Shown piece after piece: positions 28,215 to 36,719 of a stretch of DNA of 64,000 bases. The DNA is from JABDCD01 sp964469525 (GTDB lineage Bacteria; Pseudomonadota; Alphaproteobacteria; Rickettsiales; SXRF01): the NCBI GenBank assembly GCA_964469525.1, contig CAYXYU010000001.1, forward strand, positions 301,184 to 365,183. Reading direction: 5' to 3'. Position 1 is the first letter of the stretch. Every line of letters starts with the position of its first letter. Position numbers and translations under genes: made by a program. Under the pieces are notes generated by a model. It saw only the letters and a program-made list of their open reading frames with translations, did not search any database and was not told the DNA's origin.

Positions 28215-29624
28215 ATGGATGACCAAATTCACATCCCCCCCGCCAGGCGCGGTTTCGGTCTCGGGTTCGGGGCGCGGCATCAGGTGGCGGTCTATACCAA
28301 AGGCAGCCCGAAAACGGGCACGCTGCTGCTCAAGCCTCAATGCACAGAAATAAGCAAATGGATAAGTAAGCCGACCGACTGTCAGCGTATCACGGATTTT
28401 ATCCCGGCGGAGGCGCTGGCCCCTGCCCTGCATAACCGGCTGCTGCATGCCGATACCATCGAGCTGGTGCGTATCCTTCCCAAAATGCTGGAGCACATGG
28501 GCATGGAAGAACGGGCGCGGCTGTTCGGCGCGCCGCTATCGCGCATCGCATCGGAGGTGTGGCAGGAGATGGCGCAGACGCGCCCGCAGTTGCTGGATCA
28601 GGGATTCGATCCGAAGCACCCGCGGCCCTATTTCCGGAAGCTTACCCGACCCGGCAGTGATGTTCAGGTTTCGCCGCAGGGCGATGACCTGCTGTTCAAC
28701 GGCGTCAGCATGGAAGCGGCGGCGGTGATTCTCCCCATGCTGTTCGCAGCGCTGGCTGAGGCGTCGCGCAGTCAGGCGGTGCGCGCCATGGCAGATGCGT
28801 TATGTGCCGCCGGAGAGGATAAGCGCTTTTTCGCTCCCCTGGCGGAGGCGGATATCAACCGGCTGGTGATAACGGATAACCGCACGGGCCAATGCGACGA
28901 TATCATCAATAACGGCCGCACCCTCATGATTCGCAGCGTAAACGGCCCGAAGCTGCGGTTCCAGGGCGATGACTTCACCTCCAGCAACCTCCATTTCCAT
29001 CCGCTGAAAAATGCTGATGCGACACCTCCCAGAAATACCAAAAAGCAGGCGGATGCCAAGCCGGAGTTCGTGCGCTATCCGAGTGCGGCCAATGACGAGG
29101 TGGTCGGGCAACTGCATGCGATCTTCACCGCACCGGGCAAGCGCGCGCTGCTGCTCGGCGCGGATGTGATACTCGGAGAGCCGAATAAAGAGATAGGAAA
29201 TTATATCGATTTCCTGAAAGCGGAAAAAGAAAACCAACCACTGGGCATCGATGAAAAGGTTTCGGCAAGCGGTCTCGCATTTCGTCCCCTTGCCTGCTAC
29301 ACAGGGCGATTTGATGCGGATGGCGTGCCGGAAGCGCCGTTCATGAGCCTGCAGTTGGGCGGCCTGAAGATTAATTCTCCTGATGAGGTGAGGCTGAAGG
29401 AAAATAAGAGCGATGTATTTTACCGCGGTGTGCGGGTGATTCACCTGCCGGAGCCGGTTACCATCAGCCTTGAGCAGCTGAAAGCGCTGCGGGAATTGCA
29501 ACCGGTGCTCATGCCCGTCGCCGAAGATACCTGCGTGCATCCGATAGCCAGGTTCCAGCCTGTCCGGCAGCAACGGCAGGAAATGACGCCGCGCATGGGA
29601 GATCTGCGCGCCATGCAGCGTTAA
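28215..29624 (+). CDS. Uncharacterised 469-residue protein
   Basis: Not recognised. No signal peptide or membrane segment. Residues 1-40 are Gly/Arg-rich (PPARRGFGLGFGARHQVAVY). A helical middle region (about 85-205) includes GVSMEAAAVILPMLFAALAE. A C-terminal half from about 215 has beta-rich stretches (RLVITDNRTGQCDDIINNGR; YTGRFDADGVPEAPFMSLQL). Codon use matches the chromosome and the frame is long, so it is real. No good ribosome-binding site stands in front of the ATG. It is isolated from any operon. Confidence 0.75.
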   Translation: MDDQIHIPPARRGFGLGFGARHQVAVYTKGSPKTGTLLLKPQCTEISKWISKPTDCQRITDFIPAEALAPALHNRLLHADTIELVRILPKMLEHMGMEERARLFGAPLSRIASEVWQEMAQTRPQLLDQGFDPKHPRPYFRKLTRPGSDVQVSPQGDDLLFNGVSMEAAAVILPMLFAALAEASRSQAVRAMADALCAAGEDKRFFAPLAEADINRLVITDNRTGQCDDIINNGRTLMIRSVNGPKLRFQGDDFTSSNLHFHPLKNADATPPRNTKKQADAKPEFVRYPSAANDEVVGQLHAIFTAPGKRALLLGADVILGEPNKEIGNYIDFLKAEKENQPLGIDEKVSASGLAFRPLACYTGRFDADGVPEAPFMSLQLGGLKINSPDEVRLKENKSDVFYRGVRVIHLPEPVTISLEQLKALRELQPVLMPVAEDTCVHPIARFQPVRQQRQEMTPRMGDLRAMQR

Positions 29625-29811
29625 GATTGCGGGAAGGAAAATGCTGTGTTTCTCAAAGCTGGCTCTTTATATCTTCTCTGATACGTGCCATGGAGATTTT
29701 ATTTTCTCTTTTCTAAGGTGAGAACCTTCCAGACAGGTTTTACGGTTTCGCAGTTCGATGACGGCGTGCCACTGTCCTTGGATATGTACTCATAAGAATC
29801 AGGAGGAAGTT

Positions 29812-30390
29812 ATGCCAAGAAGTTCTCGCGAATATGATTATGATGATGACCGCAGCCGCAGCAGCTCCAGGCGTGGCAGCAGCCGGTCGCGTTATGAAGA
29901 AGATGATGATTACCCCCGCTCCAGCCGTTCGGGCTCGCGCCGTTCCAGCCGGTCATACGAGGACGACGAGGATTACGGCAGTTCGCGTGGTGGGCGGCGT
30001 CGCAGTCAGCAAAGCTCCGGGCGCAGGAGAGTAGGCGGCTGGTTTGGTGATTCGGAAGGTCACTCAGAAGCCTCTCGGAGAGGCTGGGAGAATCCCGACC
30101 ATGGCGAGAGCGGCTGGTTTGGTGATTCGGAAGGTCACTCAGAAGCCTCTCGGAAAGGCTGGGAGAACCCCAATCATGGCCCGAGCGGCTGGTACGGCGA
30201 CTATGAAGGGCATTCGCAGGCCGCCCGCAGGGGCTGGCAAAATCCCGACCATGGCGAGAGTGGCTGGTTCGGTGACTATGAAGGCCATTCCCAGGCGGCT
30301 CGTAAGGGCTGGGGCGAAGAGCCTTCGCGGCGCGGAAGCAGCAGACGCTCCCGCAGCCGTCGCAGTGAAGAATATTCCTCATGGCATTAA
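29812..30390 (+). CDS. Low-complexity Ser/Arg protein with GWFGD repeats
   Basis: 192 residues from the ATG at 29812, which has AGGAGG eight bases upstream (the frame opens at 29758). Residues 1-75 are Ser/Arg/Asp/Tyr-rich. Then come four units of 25 residues, GWFGDSEGHSEASRRGWENP-DHGES, at 30037, 30112, 30187 and 30262 (last partial), and a Ser/Arg tail. Units 1 and 2 are nearly identical at the base level, so the array grew recently by tandem duplication. The motif recalls KGG-type stress-induced repeats; binding to DNA or other polyanions is a guess. Confidence 0.8.
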   Translation: MPRSSREYDYDDDRSRSSSRRGSSRSRYEEDDDYPRSSRSGSRRSSRSYEDDEDYGSSRGGRRRSQQSSGRRRVGGWFGDSEGHSEASRRGWENPDHGESGWFGDSEGHSEASRKGWENPNHGPSGWYGDYEGHSQAARRGWQNPDHGESGWFGDYEGHSQAARKGWGEEPSRRGSSRRSRSRRSEEYSSWH

Positions 30391-30399
30391 GCTCCTAAC

Positions 30400-30428
30400 A
30401 AAGAAGGCCCCATGAAGGGGCCTTCTTT
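30400..30428. terminator. Bidirectional terminator
   Basis: AAAGAAGGCCCC-ATGAA-GGGGCCTTCTTT between two convergent genes; A and T runs on both sides let it serve either strand. Confidence 0.88.
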
Positions 30429-30448
30429 GCAGGAGGGGCCAGAAGTAA

Positions 30449-30985
30449 TCAGTCAGTCTTCTTGCTCTGTTCGATCACCTTGCCGTTGACGCTTTTCGTC
30501 TTGCTCTTGGTGGTCGTCTGGTTCATCAACCCTTCCGGGTTGACCGTCCGCTCAGTGGTGGCGGTAGTGATGACGTTACCGTCCTTGTCGATCTCGACGT
30601 CGGTCACCGTTTTCAGGCTGACATCGGTGCCATTGGCATCTTTATATTTACGGATGGTGGTCTGGGTATAGCCGCCGCGCTCCTTTTCCTCGAACTCCGT
30701 TTCCGAAACCGCCTTCTCCTTATTCATGAGGCCTTTCGGATCGGCAACGGTTTCCGTGGTAATTTTTTTATCCACGCGGCCTGCCGCATCAACATCGACA
30801 TCCACTTCGCTCTTGGTCTTATAGGTTGTGCCATCGTCGGTGGTCTGTTTGGTGGTGCGGGTGGATTCATAGCCGCCATCTTTCTTGTATTCCACCTGTG
30901 CATCAACTTTCTTTTCATCGGCGGCATGGGTCGGATTGGCGGCTCCTACGGCGGCAGTTGCCATCAGCATGGTAAAGAAATTCAT
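30449..30985 (-). CDS. Uncharacterised secreted Thr/Lys-rich repeat protein
   Basis: 178 residues. Signal peptide MNFFTMLMATAAVGAANPTHA, then a hydrophilic protein with an internal duplication: TTKQTTDDGTTYKTKSEVDV...TETVADPKGLMNKEKAVSET and TTIRKYKDANGTDVSLKTVT...TERTVNPEGLMNQTTTKSKT. Each half reads (T/K-rich strand)-(VDVDAAG or VEIDKDGN)-(V.PEGLMN). Probably periplasmic. Function unknown. Upstream AAAGGACAG serves as ribosome-binding site. Confidence 0.72.
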   Translation of the reverse strand: MNFFTMLMATAAVGAANPTHAADEKKVDAQVEYKKDGGYESTRTTKQTTDDGTTYKTKSEVDVDVDAAGRVDKKITTETVADPKGLMNKEKAVSETEFEEKERGGYTQTTIRKYKDANGTDVSLKTVTDVEIDKDGNVITTATTERTVNPEGLMNQTTTKSKTKSVNGKVIEQSKKTD

Positions 30986-31109
30986 GAGTCTGTCCTTTCT
31001 ATGGTTATGCTTTATGGCATTCGCGCCATACCTCTAAAGGGTTAAACCAGAGGGAATAAGAAAGCTAAAGGCAAGCGGGGAGGAAAAGATAAAATTAGAA
31101 TAAAGACTC

Positions 31110-31622
31110 TTATTCTTCCGCGTCGATCATCTGCACGATGCGCTCCAGCGACTGGGCGATAATCGACTGTTCGAGCGGTGTCAGACGTGTAAGCGACTTG
31201 GCCAGCGAGGATTGCAGGGGCGACGGCGCGCTGGCGATGAAGGATTTTCCTGCATCGGTAATATGGATGGCGACTTGCCGCCGGTCCTCGGCACTGCGTT
31301 CGCGGCGCACATAACCCTTGGCCTCGAGCCGGTCGATGATGCCGACCAGTGTGCTGGCATCGAGCGATACCATTTTCGACAGCTCGTTGATCGAGGTTTT
31401 CTGGCGCACGGCGATGGAATGCAGCGTTACGAGCTGCGGCGCGGTAATGTTGTAATCCGATGCCAGCTCCTTGGAATGCATGTCGCTGGCGCGGATAATG
31501 CGCCGGATGGAGTGCAGTATCTTCAGATCATACCGTTCGTCGGGCATGGCGGGAGATACGGCGGGTGTGTTGTCCTGGGATGACACAGCGGATACTGTTA
31601 TTATTGTATTTCCGTATACCAT
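31110..31622 (-). CDS. MarR-family regulator, probably EctR-like
   Basis: About 170 residues (ATG at 31622; a TTG at 31634 would add four). Winged-helix DNA-binding domain: SDYNITAPQLVTLHSIAVRQ, INELSKMVSLDASTLVGIID (recognition region), RLEAKGYVRRERSAEDRRQV (wing). EctR, a MarR regulator, represses ectoine genes in methylotrophs and other bacteria. Here it is the last gene of the ectABCD run, although EctR genes are more often upstream. The product may therefore give feedback on its own operon. A family B repeat separates it from ectD. Confidence 0.85.
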   Translation of the reverse strand: MVYGNTIITVSAVSSQDNTPAVSPAMPDERYDLKILHSIRRIIRASDMHSKELASDYNITAPQLVTLHSIAVRQKTSINELSKMVSLDASTLVGIIDRLEAKGYVRRERSAEDRRQVAIHITDAGKSFIASAPSPLQSSLAKSLTRLTPLEQSIIAQSLERIVQMIDAEE

Positions 31623-31654
31623 AGGCGTTTCCAAGGGAAGGGAATTTGCTTTCC

Positions 31655-31737
31655 GTCATTCCCCGGATTCGTGTAGCGAATCCTAGGGGAATCCAATCTG
31701 GATCGCCCTAGAATCGCTTCGCGATTCGGGCGATGAC
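31655..31737. repeat. Family B repeat between ectD and the MarR gene
   Basis: Opens GTCATTCCCCGGATTCG, contains GGGGAATCCAATCTGGAT and the stem GAATCGCTTCGCGATTC, ends GGCGATGACG. Same order and polarity as 32692-32775 on the other side of ectD. Confidence 0.88.
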
Positions 31738-31745
31738 GGTTATTC

Positions 31746-32663
31746 TTATACCGTCTCGCAGCGCAGCCGCGTGGCGATATGTTCCGGGCGCGGCGCCAGG
31801 CCGCAGTACGGCTCGCGCAGCATGTTCAATATGCTATTGTAAACCATAAAGATATTGCTTCTCGGCCAGGGGGTGATGTTGCTGTTGGAGCCGTGCAGGA
31901 TGTTGCAGTCGAACAGCACCACCGAGCCCGGCGGGCCGGTGAAGGAGACGATGCCGTTTTTCGCCGCCATCTCGGTGACGATGGCCATGTCGGGCACGCC
32001 ATATTCTTGTTTCCGCAGGGATTGCTTGTAATGATTCTCCGGCGTTTCCCCGACGCAGGCGACGAAGGATTTATGCGAGCCGGGGATAACCAGCAGCGGG
32101 CCGTTCTGCTCGGTATTCTCGGTCAGGTTAATGGTGCAGGACAAGGCGCGCATCTGCGGCATGCCGTCTTCGACGTGCCATGTCTCGAAGTCCGAATGCC
32201 AGTAGAACTCCTTACCGGTAAAGCCGGGCTTCAGGTTGATGCGCGACTGGTGGATATAGACCTTGCTCCCCAGTATCTGCTCGGCGCTGCGGGCAATCTT
32301 CGGGTTGCTGGCCAGCGCCTTGAATTTCAGATTATATTCATGCACGTGGAAGAAGGAACGGATGTCGCCACCGCCCGGTTCCTGGATGATGAAATCGGGA
32401 TCGATCCCGCCACGCTGTTTTTTCAGCAGCTCGACCTGTTTCAGCAATACCTTCACCTCTTCGGGCGAAAACAGCGCCGGGAAATGCAGGTAGCCGTTCT
32501 CCTCGTAGAAATCGAGTTGCTTCTGATCGAGCGGGCCGCCTTCGGCGCTGCCATGGACGACCGGGTCGTAGCGTTTCTCGACCGACGGTTTGGCGGCAAT
32601 GCGGGACGGATAAAAATCGATGTTTTCGGGGACAACGACGGCGGCGGCATTGGCTGCGTTCAT
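31746..32663 (-). CDS. ectD: Ectoine hydroxylase
   Basis: 305 residues. Fe(II)/2-oxoglutarate dioxygenase making 5-hydroxyectoine from ectoine. Iron ligands are in FYWHSDFETWHVEDG (His and Asp) and LHGSNSN (second His); the EctD signature stretch runs through the first of these. The ATG at 32663 has AAGGAAA seven bases upstream; an in-frame codon at 32696 adds 11 unlikely residues. Flanked on both sides by family B repeats, unlike the close-packed ectABC upstream. Confidence 0.95.
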   Translation of the reverse strand: MNAANAAAVVVPENIDFYPSRIAAKPSVEKRYDPVVHGSAEGGPLDQKQLDFYEENGYLHFPALFSPEEVKVLLKQVELLKKQRGGIDPDFIIQEPGGGDIRSFFHVHEYNLKFKALASNPKIARSAEQILGSKVYIHQSRINLKPGFTGKEFYWHSDFETWHVEDGMPQMRALSCTINLTENTEQNGPLLVIPGSHKSFVACVGETPENHYKQSLRKQEYGVPDMAIVTEMAAKNGIVSFTGPPGSVVLFDCNILHGSNSNITPWPRSNIFMVYNSILNMLREPYCGLAPRPEHIATRLRCETV

Positions 32664-32691
32664 GGTATTTCCTTTCCATTTACTTGTTCTC

Positions 32692-32775
32692 GTCATTCCC
32701 TGAATTTGCTATGCAAATTCTAAGGGAATCCAGACTGGATCACCCTGGAATCGCTGACGCGATTCGGGTGATGAC
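32692..32775. repeat. Family B repeat between ectC and ectD
   Basis: Opens GTCATTCCCTGAATTTGC, inner stem GAATTTGC-TAT-GCAAATTC, then AATCGCTGACGCGATT and GGGTGATGACG. It leaves only three bases to the ectC stop. Confidence 0.88.
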
Positions 32776-32778
32776 GTG

Positions 32779-33180
32779 TTACGATGCCTGTTTCATCTCC
32801 TCCGCCGGCGGGTAGGCACCGTCTTTGCGGTGGGTTTCCCGGCCGGTCAGCGGCGGATTAAACACGCACACGGTGCGAATCTCGCTCTCTGCCCGGAGAA
32901 TATGCCGCTCATGACCGGACAGGGCGTACATCACCCCCGGGCGGATGATATGTTCCTCCCCGGTCTCCAGGTTGGTCAGCATCCCCTCGCCGGCGATGCA
33001 CAGCACCGCTTCGAGATGATGCTTGTAATGCATGGTCAGCTCGGCACCGGCGTTGATGATTGTTTCATGCAGGGAAAATCCCATGCCCTCATGCGCCAGC
33101 AGCAGCCGGCGGCTGGTCCAACCGGGAGTGACTACTTCACGTTCGGTGCCGTTGGTGTCCTTGATACTGCGTACGATCAT
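32779..33180 (-). CDS. ectC: Ectoine synthase
   Basis: 133 residues, full length. Cupin that closes the ring of N-acetyl-diaminobutyrate to give ectoine. Recognisable MIVRSIKDTNGTEREVVTP start, SLHETIINAGAELTMHYKHH, LEAVLCIAGEGML and the HERHILRAESEIRTVCVFNP metal/substrate region. It starts 7 bases after ectB. Confidence 0.96.
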   Translation of the reverse strand: MIVRSIKDTNGTEREVVTPGWTSRRLLLAHEGMGFSLHETIINAGAELTMHYKHHLEAVLCIAGEGMLTNLETGEEHIIRPGVMYALSGHERHILRAESEIRTVCVFNPPLTGRETHRKDGAYPPAEEMKQAS

Positions 33181-33187
33181 GGCTGCC

Positions 33188-34501
33188 TCACGCGATCTTG
33201 ATGACGTTAGAGGATTTCTTCCCGGCGCGGATTACCGCATCGACAGCGTCGCGGATGATGGTGAGACCGGCTTCGAGCATGCTGTCCTCGATGGTCAGGG
33301 GTGGCAGCAGCTTCAGCACCTGGTCGTTGCTGCCGCAGGTCTCGACGATGAGGCGTTTCGCGAAGCAGGTGGCGCGCACGCGTGCGGCCAGCTCGGCGTC
33401 CTCGCGGGACTCGAGCCCGAATACCAGCCCCATGCCGCGCACATCGAAGCCCTTTTCGGGGTAACGCTTGGCGATGTCATTGAAAGCGGTACGGATCATT
33501 TCCGCCTTGCGAGCCACATCCCTGGAGAGGGTCTGGTCTTGCCAGTAGCGCTCGACGGCGGCGGTGGCGGCCGCGAAGGCCAGGTTGTGGCCGCGAAAGG
33601 TGCCGTTATGCTGGCCGGGTACCCAGTGCATGTCTAGCTCGGGTTTGAGCAGGATCAGTGCCATCGGCAGGCCGTAAGCACCGATCGACTTCGACAGCAG
33701 CACGATGTCCGGCTCGATGCCTGCCCGCTCGAAGCTGAAGAAGCTGCCGGTGCGGCCGCAGCCCATCTGGATGTCGTCCACGATCAAGATGATGCCGAAG
33801 CGGTCGCACAGCGCGCGCAGGTCTTTCAGCCATTTGACGCTGGCCACGTTGATGCCGCCCTCGCCCTGGATGGTCTCGACGATGACCGCCGCCGGGATTT
33901 CGACGCCGCTTGATCCGTCCTCCAGATGCTTGCGCAGGAAGGCGATGGAACTGCCTTCGTCGAGGTAATTGCAGTAGGGCATGAAAGTAGTGTAGCTGCT
34001 CTCAATGCCGGGGATGCCCTGCTTGTGATAGTTGTTGCCGGTGACGGCGAGCGCGCCGAGCGTCATGCCGTGGAAGCCGTTGGTGAAGGAGATGACGTTG
34101 CTGCGGCCGGTCACCTTGCGCGCCAGCTTCAGCGCCGCCTCGACGGCGTTGGTGCCGGTCGGGCCGCAGAACTGGAAGCGGTAATCGAGGCCGCGCGGCT
34201 TGAGGATAAGGTGGTTGAAAGTCTCGATGAACTCGCGCTTGGCTTTGGTCGCCATGTCGAGCGCGTGCACGATGCCATCGGACTCCAGGTAGGCAATGAC
34301 CGCTTTTTTGATCTCCGGGTTGTTGTGGCCGTAGTTCAGCGTCCCTGCCCCGGCCAGAAAGTCGATATACTCGTTGCCCTCGGCGTCGGTGAGCGTGGCG
34401 CCCTGCGCCTTGACGATTTCCACCGGGAAGCTGCGAACATAGCTGCGCACTTCCGATTCGAGCGGGTGGGACGGATCGTTGCGTTTCTGTGTGCGTAACA
34501 T
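33188..34501 (-). CDS. ectB: Diaminobutyrate-2-oxoglutarate transaminase
   Basis: 437 residues. PLP aminotransferase making L-2,4-diaminobutyrate from aspartate semialdehyde, first committed step of ectoine synthesis. PLP features: FCGPTGTNAVEAALKLARKV, ILIVDDIQMGCGRTG and the Schiff-base Lys in VLLSKSIGAYGLPMA. Between ectA (13 bases) and ectC (7 bases). Confidence 0.96.
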   Translation of the reverse strand: MLRTQKRNDPSHPLESEVRSYVRSFPVEIVKAQGATLTDAEGNEYIDFLAGAGTLNYGHNNPEIKKAVIAYLESDGIVHALDMATKAKREFIETFNHLILKPRGLDYRFQFCGPTGTNAVEAALKLARKVTGRSNVISFTNGFHGMTLGALAVTGNNYHKQGIPGIESSYTTFMPYCNYLDEGSSIAFLRKHLEDGSSGVEIPAAVIVETIQGEGGINVASVKWLKDLRALCDRFGIILIVDDIQMGCGRTGSFFSFERAGIEPDIVLLSKSIGAYGLPMALILLKPELDMHWVPGQHNGTFRGHNLAFAAATAAVERYWQDQTLSRDVARKAEMIRTAFNDIAKRYPEKGFDVRGMGLVFGLESREDAELAARVRATCFAKRLIVETCGSNDQVLKLLPPLTIEDSMLEAGLTIIRDAVDAVIRAGKKSSNVIKIA

Positions 34502-34514
34502 TCTAAACTCCTAG

Positions 34515-35063
34515 CTATTTGATGAGCTTGACAACATTGAACGGCCCGATGCGGTAAATCGTTTCCGCTTCGTGCGGGTGCTGGAAAAGCTCCTGGCCCA
34601 GCGTTCCGACTTCTTTCATTTCAGTACCCAGCGTTCCCGCCAGCGACTGGAACATGCGCTTCGAGGCGGTGTTGGACGAGGTCACGGTGGTTTCGATAAA
34701 GCGCAGGTTAGGGTGCGCCGCACGCGTCGCCAGGGCCAGCAGCATGGCATTGGCCAGCCCGCGCTTGCGGAAATCGGGATGCACGGCCACCTGCCAAACG
34801 AACAGCCGCTTGCCCACCGGCTGCATGCTGCCGCCCTGCCGCTCCGGAATCAGATAGCCGATGACGAAGCCCGCCGGGCGTCCGTCGATCTCAGCCAGGA
34901 TGGAACTGTCCGGATGGTGCAGGCCGGGTAGCAGATAGGCGTAATCGGAATTGACGTCCAGTGTGCCTGCCGCGGTGGCCAGCTGATGCAGGATCTTTCC
35001 ATCGGCTGGGACGGGAGAGCGGAAAACCGGCTCCCCGGTAAGTCGAAGGGGTTCTGTTTTCAT
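34515..35063 (-). CDS. ectA: Diaminobutyrate acetyltransferase
   Basis: 182 residues from the ATG at 35063; an upstream Met at 35084 would add seven. GNAT enzyme acetylating diaminobutyrate. LDVNSDYAYLLPGLHHPDSS, GFVIGYLIPERQGG, LFVWQVAVHPDFRKRGLANA (acetyl-CoA loop) and TTVTSSNTASKRMFQSLA are EctA hallmarks. First gene of the ectABC(D) operon. The AT-rich 90 bases upstream, holding TATAAT at about 35121-35126 on this strand, are the likely promoter region. No aspartokinase gene is attached. Confidence 0.95.
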   Translation of the reverse strand: MKTEPLRLTGEPVFRSPVPADGKILHQLATAAGTLDVNSDYAYLLPGLHHPDSSILAEIDGRPAGFVIGYLIPERQGGSMQPVGKRLFVWQVAVHPDFRKRGLANAMLLALATRAAHPNLRFIETTVTSSNTASKRMFQSLAGTLGTEMKEVGTLGQELFQHPHEAETIYRIGPFNVVKLIK

Positions 35064-35192
35064 GGCCGCACCATAACAGCACATGGAATTAGTTGCAATA
35101 GAGAATATTTGAGATCAAATTATATTAATTCCACCTCTTGTTGATAGAGCATGCCATTGAATTTGATTGTGTATGGGTTAAACGATACACTT

Positions 35193-35819
35193 ATGAGCAA
35201 TCACATCCAATTTAGCGTCAATGAGAACGGCACGGCCTTCATCACCCTTGACCGGCCAGAGAAAAAAGACGCGCTCGATCTCGAGATGCAGATTGCGCTG
35301 ACCAAAATCTTCCAAAAAATTAAAACTGATCCAGCCGTTAAGCAGGTGGTGCTGGACAGCGGCTGGGATGATCATGCGTTCTGCGCCGGGATGGATGTCG
35401 AGGATCTGTACAGCGTCATGACGTTTGAGCTTCCAGATAAGGAGAGACTGGAATCCAACCAAGGGGTATCTGAATGTTTCGCCCGCATGCTCGATGCGGT
35501 GGCCAGCTGCGGGAAGCCAATCATCGGCATCGTGGATGGGCCTGCCATCGGCGCCGGGGCGACGCTGGTTTGCCTGTGCGATTATGTCGTAGCCAGTGAC
35601 AATGCCGCCTTTGCTTACCCGGAAGTCAGGATGGGAATGAAGCCTTCGGTCAGTGCGCCCTATGTGGTGGCGCGGATCGGCAGGGAGAACGCCATTCGAC
35701 ATTTCTCCTCCGGCGAGCGGTTTTATGTTACGGAGGCGGAGCGCATGGGCATGGTCAATAGTCATTGCCGTTCAGAGAATTTGAAAGAGACTGTCGAACG
35801 AATAGTGGTAGCGGCGTAA
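35193..35819 (+). CDS. Enoyl-CoA hydratase/isomerase-like protein, short
   Basis: 208 residues from the ATG at 35193 (another ATG at 35151). Crotonase fold with AFCAGMDVEDLYSV (oxyanion hole), GKPIIGIVDGPAIGAGATLV and the acidic stretch AFAYPEVRMGM. The family normally runs to about 255-265 residues; this one stops after ENLKETVERIVVAA, so the C-terminal helical part that completes the trimer is missing. The next gene is in the same frame directly after the stop. Substrate unknown. Divergent from ectA. Confidence 0.8.
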   Translation: MSNHIQFSVNENGTAFITLDRPEKKDALDLEMQIALTKIFQKIKTDPAVKQVVLDSGWDDHAFCAGMDVEDLYSVMTFELPDKERLESNQGVSECFARMLDAVASCGKPIIGIVDGPAIGAGATLVCLCDYVVASDNAAFAYPEVRMGMKPSVSAPYVVARIGRENAIRHFSSGERFYVTEAERMGMVNSHCRSENLKETVERIVVAA

Positions 35820-35888
35820 AGTGGGGCGCTAACTTTTCCTGAAAAATCGCTCCCTGAGCAGATACAGGTCAAAGATCCCAATCCGAAA

Positions 35889-36077
35889 ATGGTGGAACTC
35901 GTAGACCGCGCGCAGGAGTTATATAGAGATCGTTCCCCGAAGGGGCGGGAAACCCTGATTCAGGAAACAGCAGAGGATTTTGCGCATGACCGTGTCAGCG
36001 GAGAGGCGGTTGCCCGACTGGGAAAATATGTGGGGCAGCTTCATCGGAATTCCGGACGTTCCGAGCCGACACCATAA
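35889..36077 (+). CDS. Small hypothetical protein
   Basis: 62 residues, MVELVDRAQELYRDRSPKGR and on, helical and charged. The frame is open back to the stop of the crotonase-like gene, reading TFPEKSLPEQIQVKDPNPK before the Met, so the coding signal may extend upstream. It could be a separate small gene or the tail of a longer protein broken by the TAA at 35817. Not recognised. Confidence 0.45.
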   Translation: MVELVDRAQELYRDRSPKGRETLIQETAEDFAHDRVSGEAVARLGKYVGQLHRNSGRSEPTP

Positions 36078-36158
36078 GTTATTATTATGTCTTTATAAAT
36101 TAGAAAAAGCCATCCCATTATCAGCATTTTAACCGGCGGTCTGCTATAATATTCGTGT

Positions 36159-36617
36159 ATGGCACGGCGTTATAAGATATTCAAATTCGACAAGTTGACG
36201 GGCGGGTTGCTCTACGACATCCTGCGGCTGCGCGCGAAAGTGTTCGTGGTCGAGCAGCATATCATCTACCTCGACCTCGACGGATATGACCGTCGGGCGC
36301 GGCATCTCTGCCTGTTCGACGGCAAGCGGTTGATCGCCTATGCGCGCATCCTGCCGCCCAAGACCAAGTTCGACGAGCCGTCGATCGGCCGCATCGTAGT
36401 GTCGCCGCGCTATCGCGGTAAATCAGTGGGTAAGAACCTGACCAGACGTGCCATTCGGGAATCGCATAAGGCCTTCGGCAAAAAGCCCATTGTACTCGAG
36501 GCGCAGGAGCAGCGGAAGGAATTCTACGAGGACCTCGGTTTCAAGGCCATCTCCGACGTCTACGACCTCGAGGGTATCCCGCACATCAAGATGCGCCGCA
36601 CCAAGCGGACGATTTAG
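36159..36617 (+). CDS. elaA: ElaA-type GNAT acetyltransferase
   Basis: 152 residues. LRAKVFVVEQHIIYLDLDGYD, YARILPPKTKFDEPSIGRIV, SPRYRGKSVGKNL (acetyl-CoA loop) and EFYEDLGFKAISDVYDLEGI-PHIKM match the ElaA family of uncharacterised N-acetyltransferases. Single gene, followed by a repeat remnant and a terminator shared with hsp20. Confidence 0.88.
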   Translation: MARRYKIFKFDKLTGGLLYDILRLRAKVFVVEQHIIYLDLDGYDRRARHLCLFDGKRLIAYARILPPKTKFDEPSIGRIVVSPRYRGKSVGKNLTRRAIRESHKAFGKKPIVLEAQEQRKEFYEDLGFKAISDVYDLEGIPHIKMRRTKRTI

Positions 36618-36626
36618 TTATATTCG

Positions 36627-36659
36627 TCATCGCCTGTAGCGATCTTAAGGGAATGACGG
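36627..36659. repeat. Degenerate palindrome, family A/B remnant
   Basis: CGTCATCGCCTGTAGCGATC and GGGAATGACGG retain the GTCAT...ATGAC ends of the other repeats but have lost most of the body. Confidence 0.5.
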
Positions 36660-36665
36660 AATACA

Positions 36666-36694
36666 AAAAGCCCCGCGGTTGCCCGCGGGGCTTT
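36666..36694. terminator. Bidirectional terminator
   Basis: AAAGCCCCGCGG-TTG-CCCGCGGGGCTTT between convergent elaA and hsp20, with A and T tracts on both sides. Confidence 0.9.
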
Positions 36695-36719
36695 GCGCGC
36701 TTAGTAACAGGGAGTGTCC

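Noticed and set aside
30037..30312. A CRISPR-like tandem array
   Set aside because: Units are contiguous 75-base coding repeats without spacers.
31779..32723. 314-codon plus-strand frame opposite ectD
   Set aside because: Shadow of ectD; no motif, and ectD is certain.
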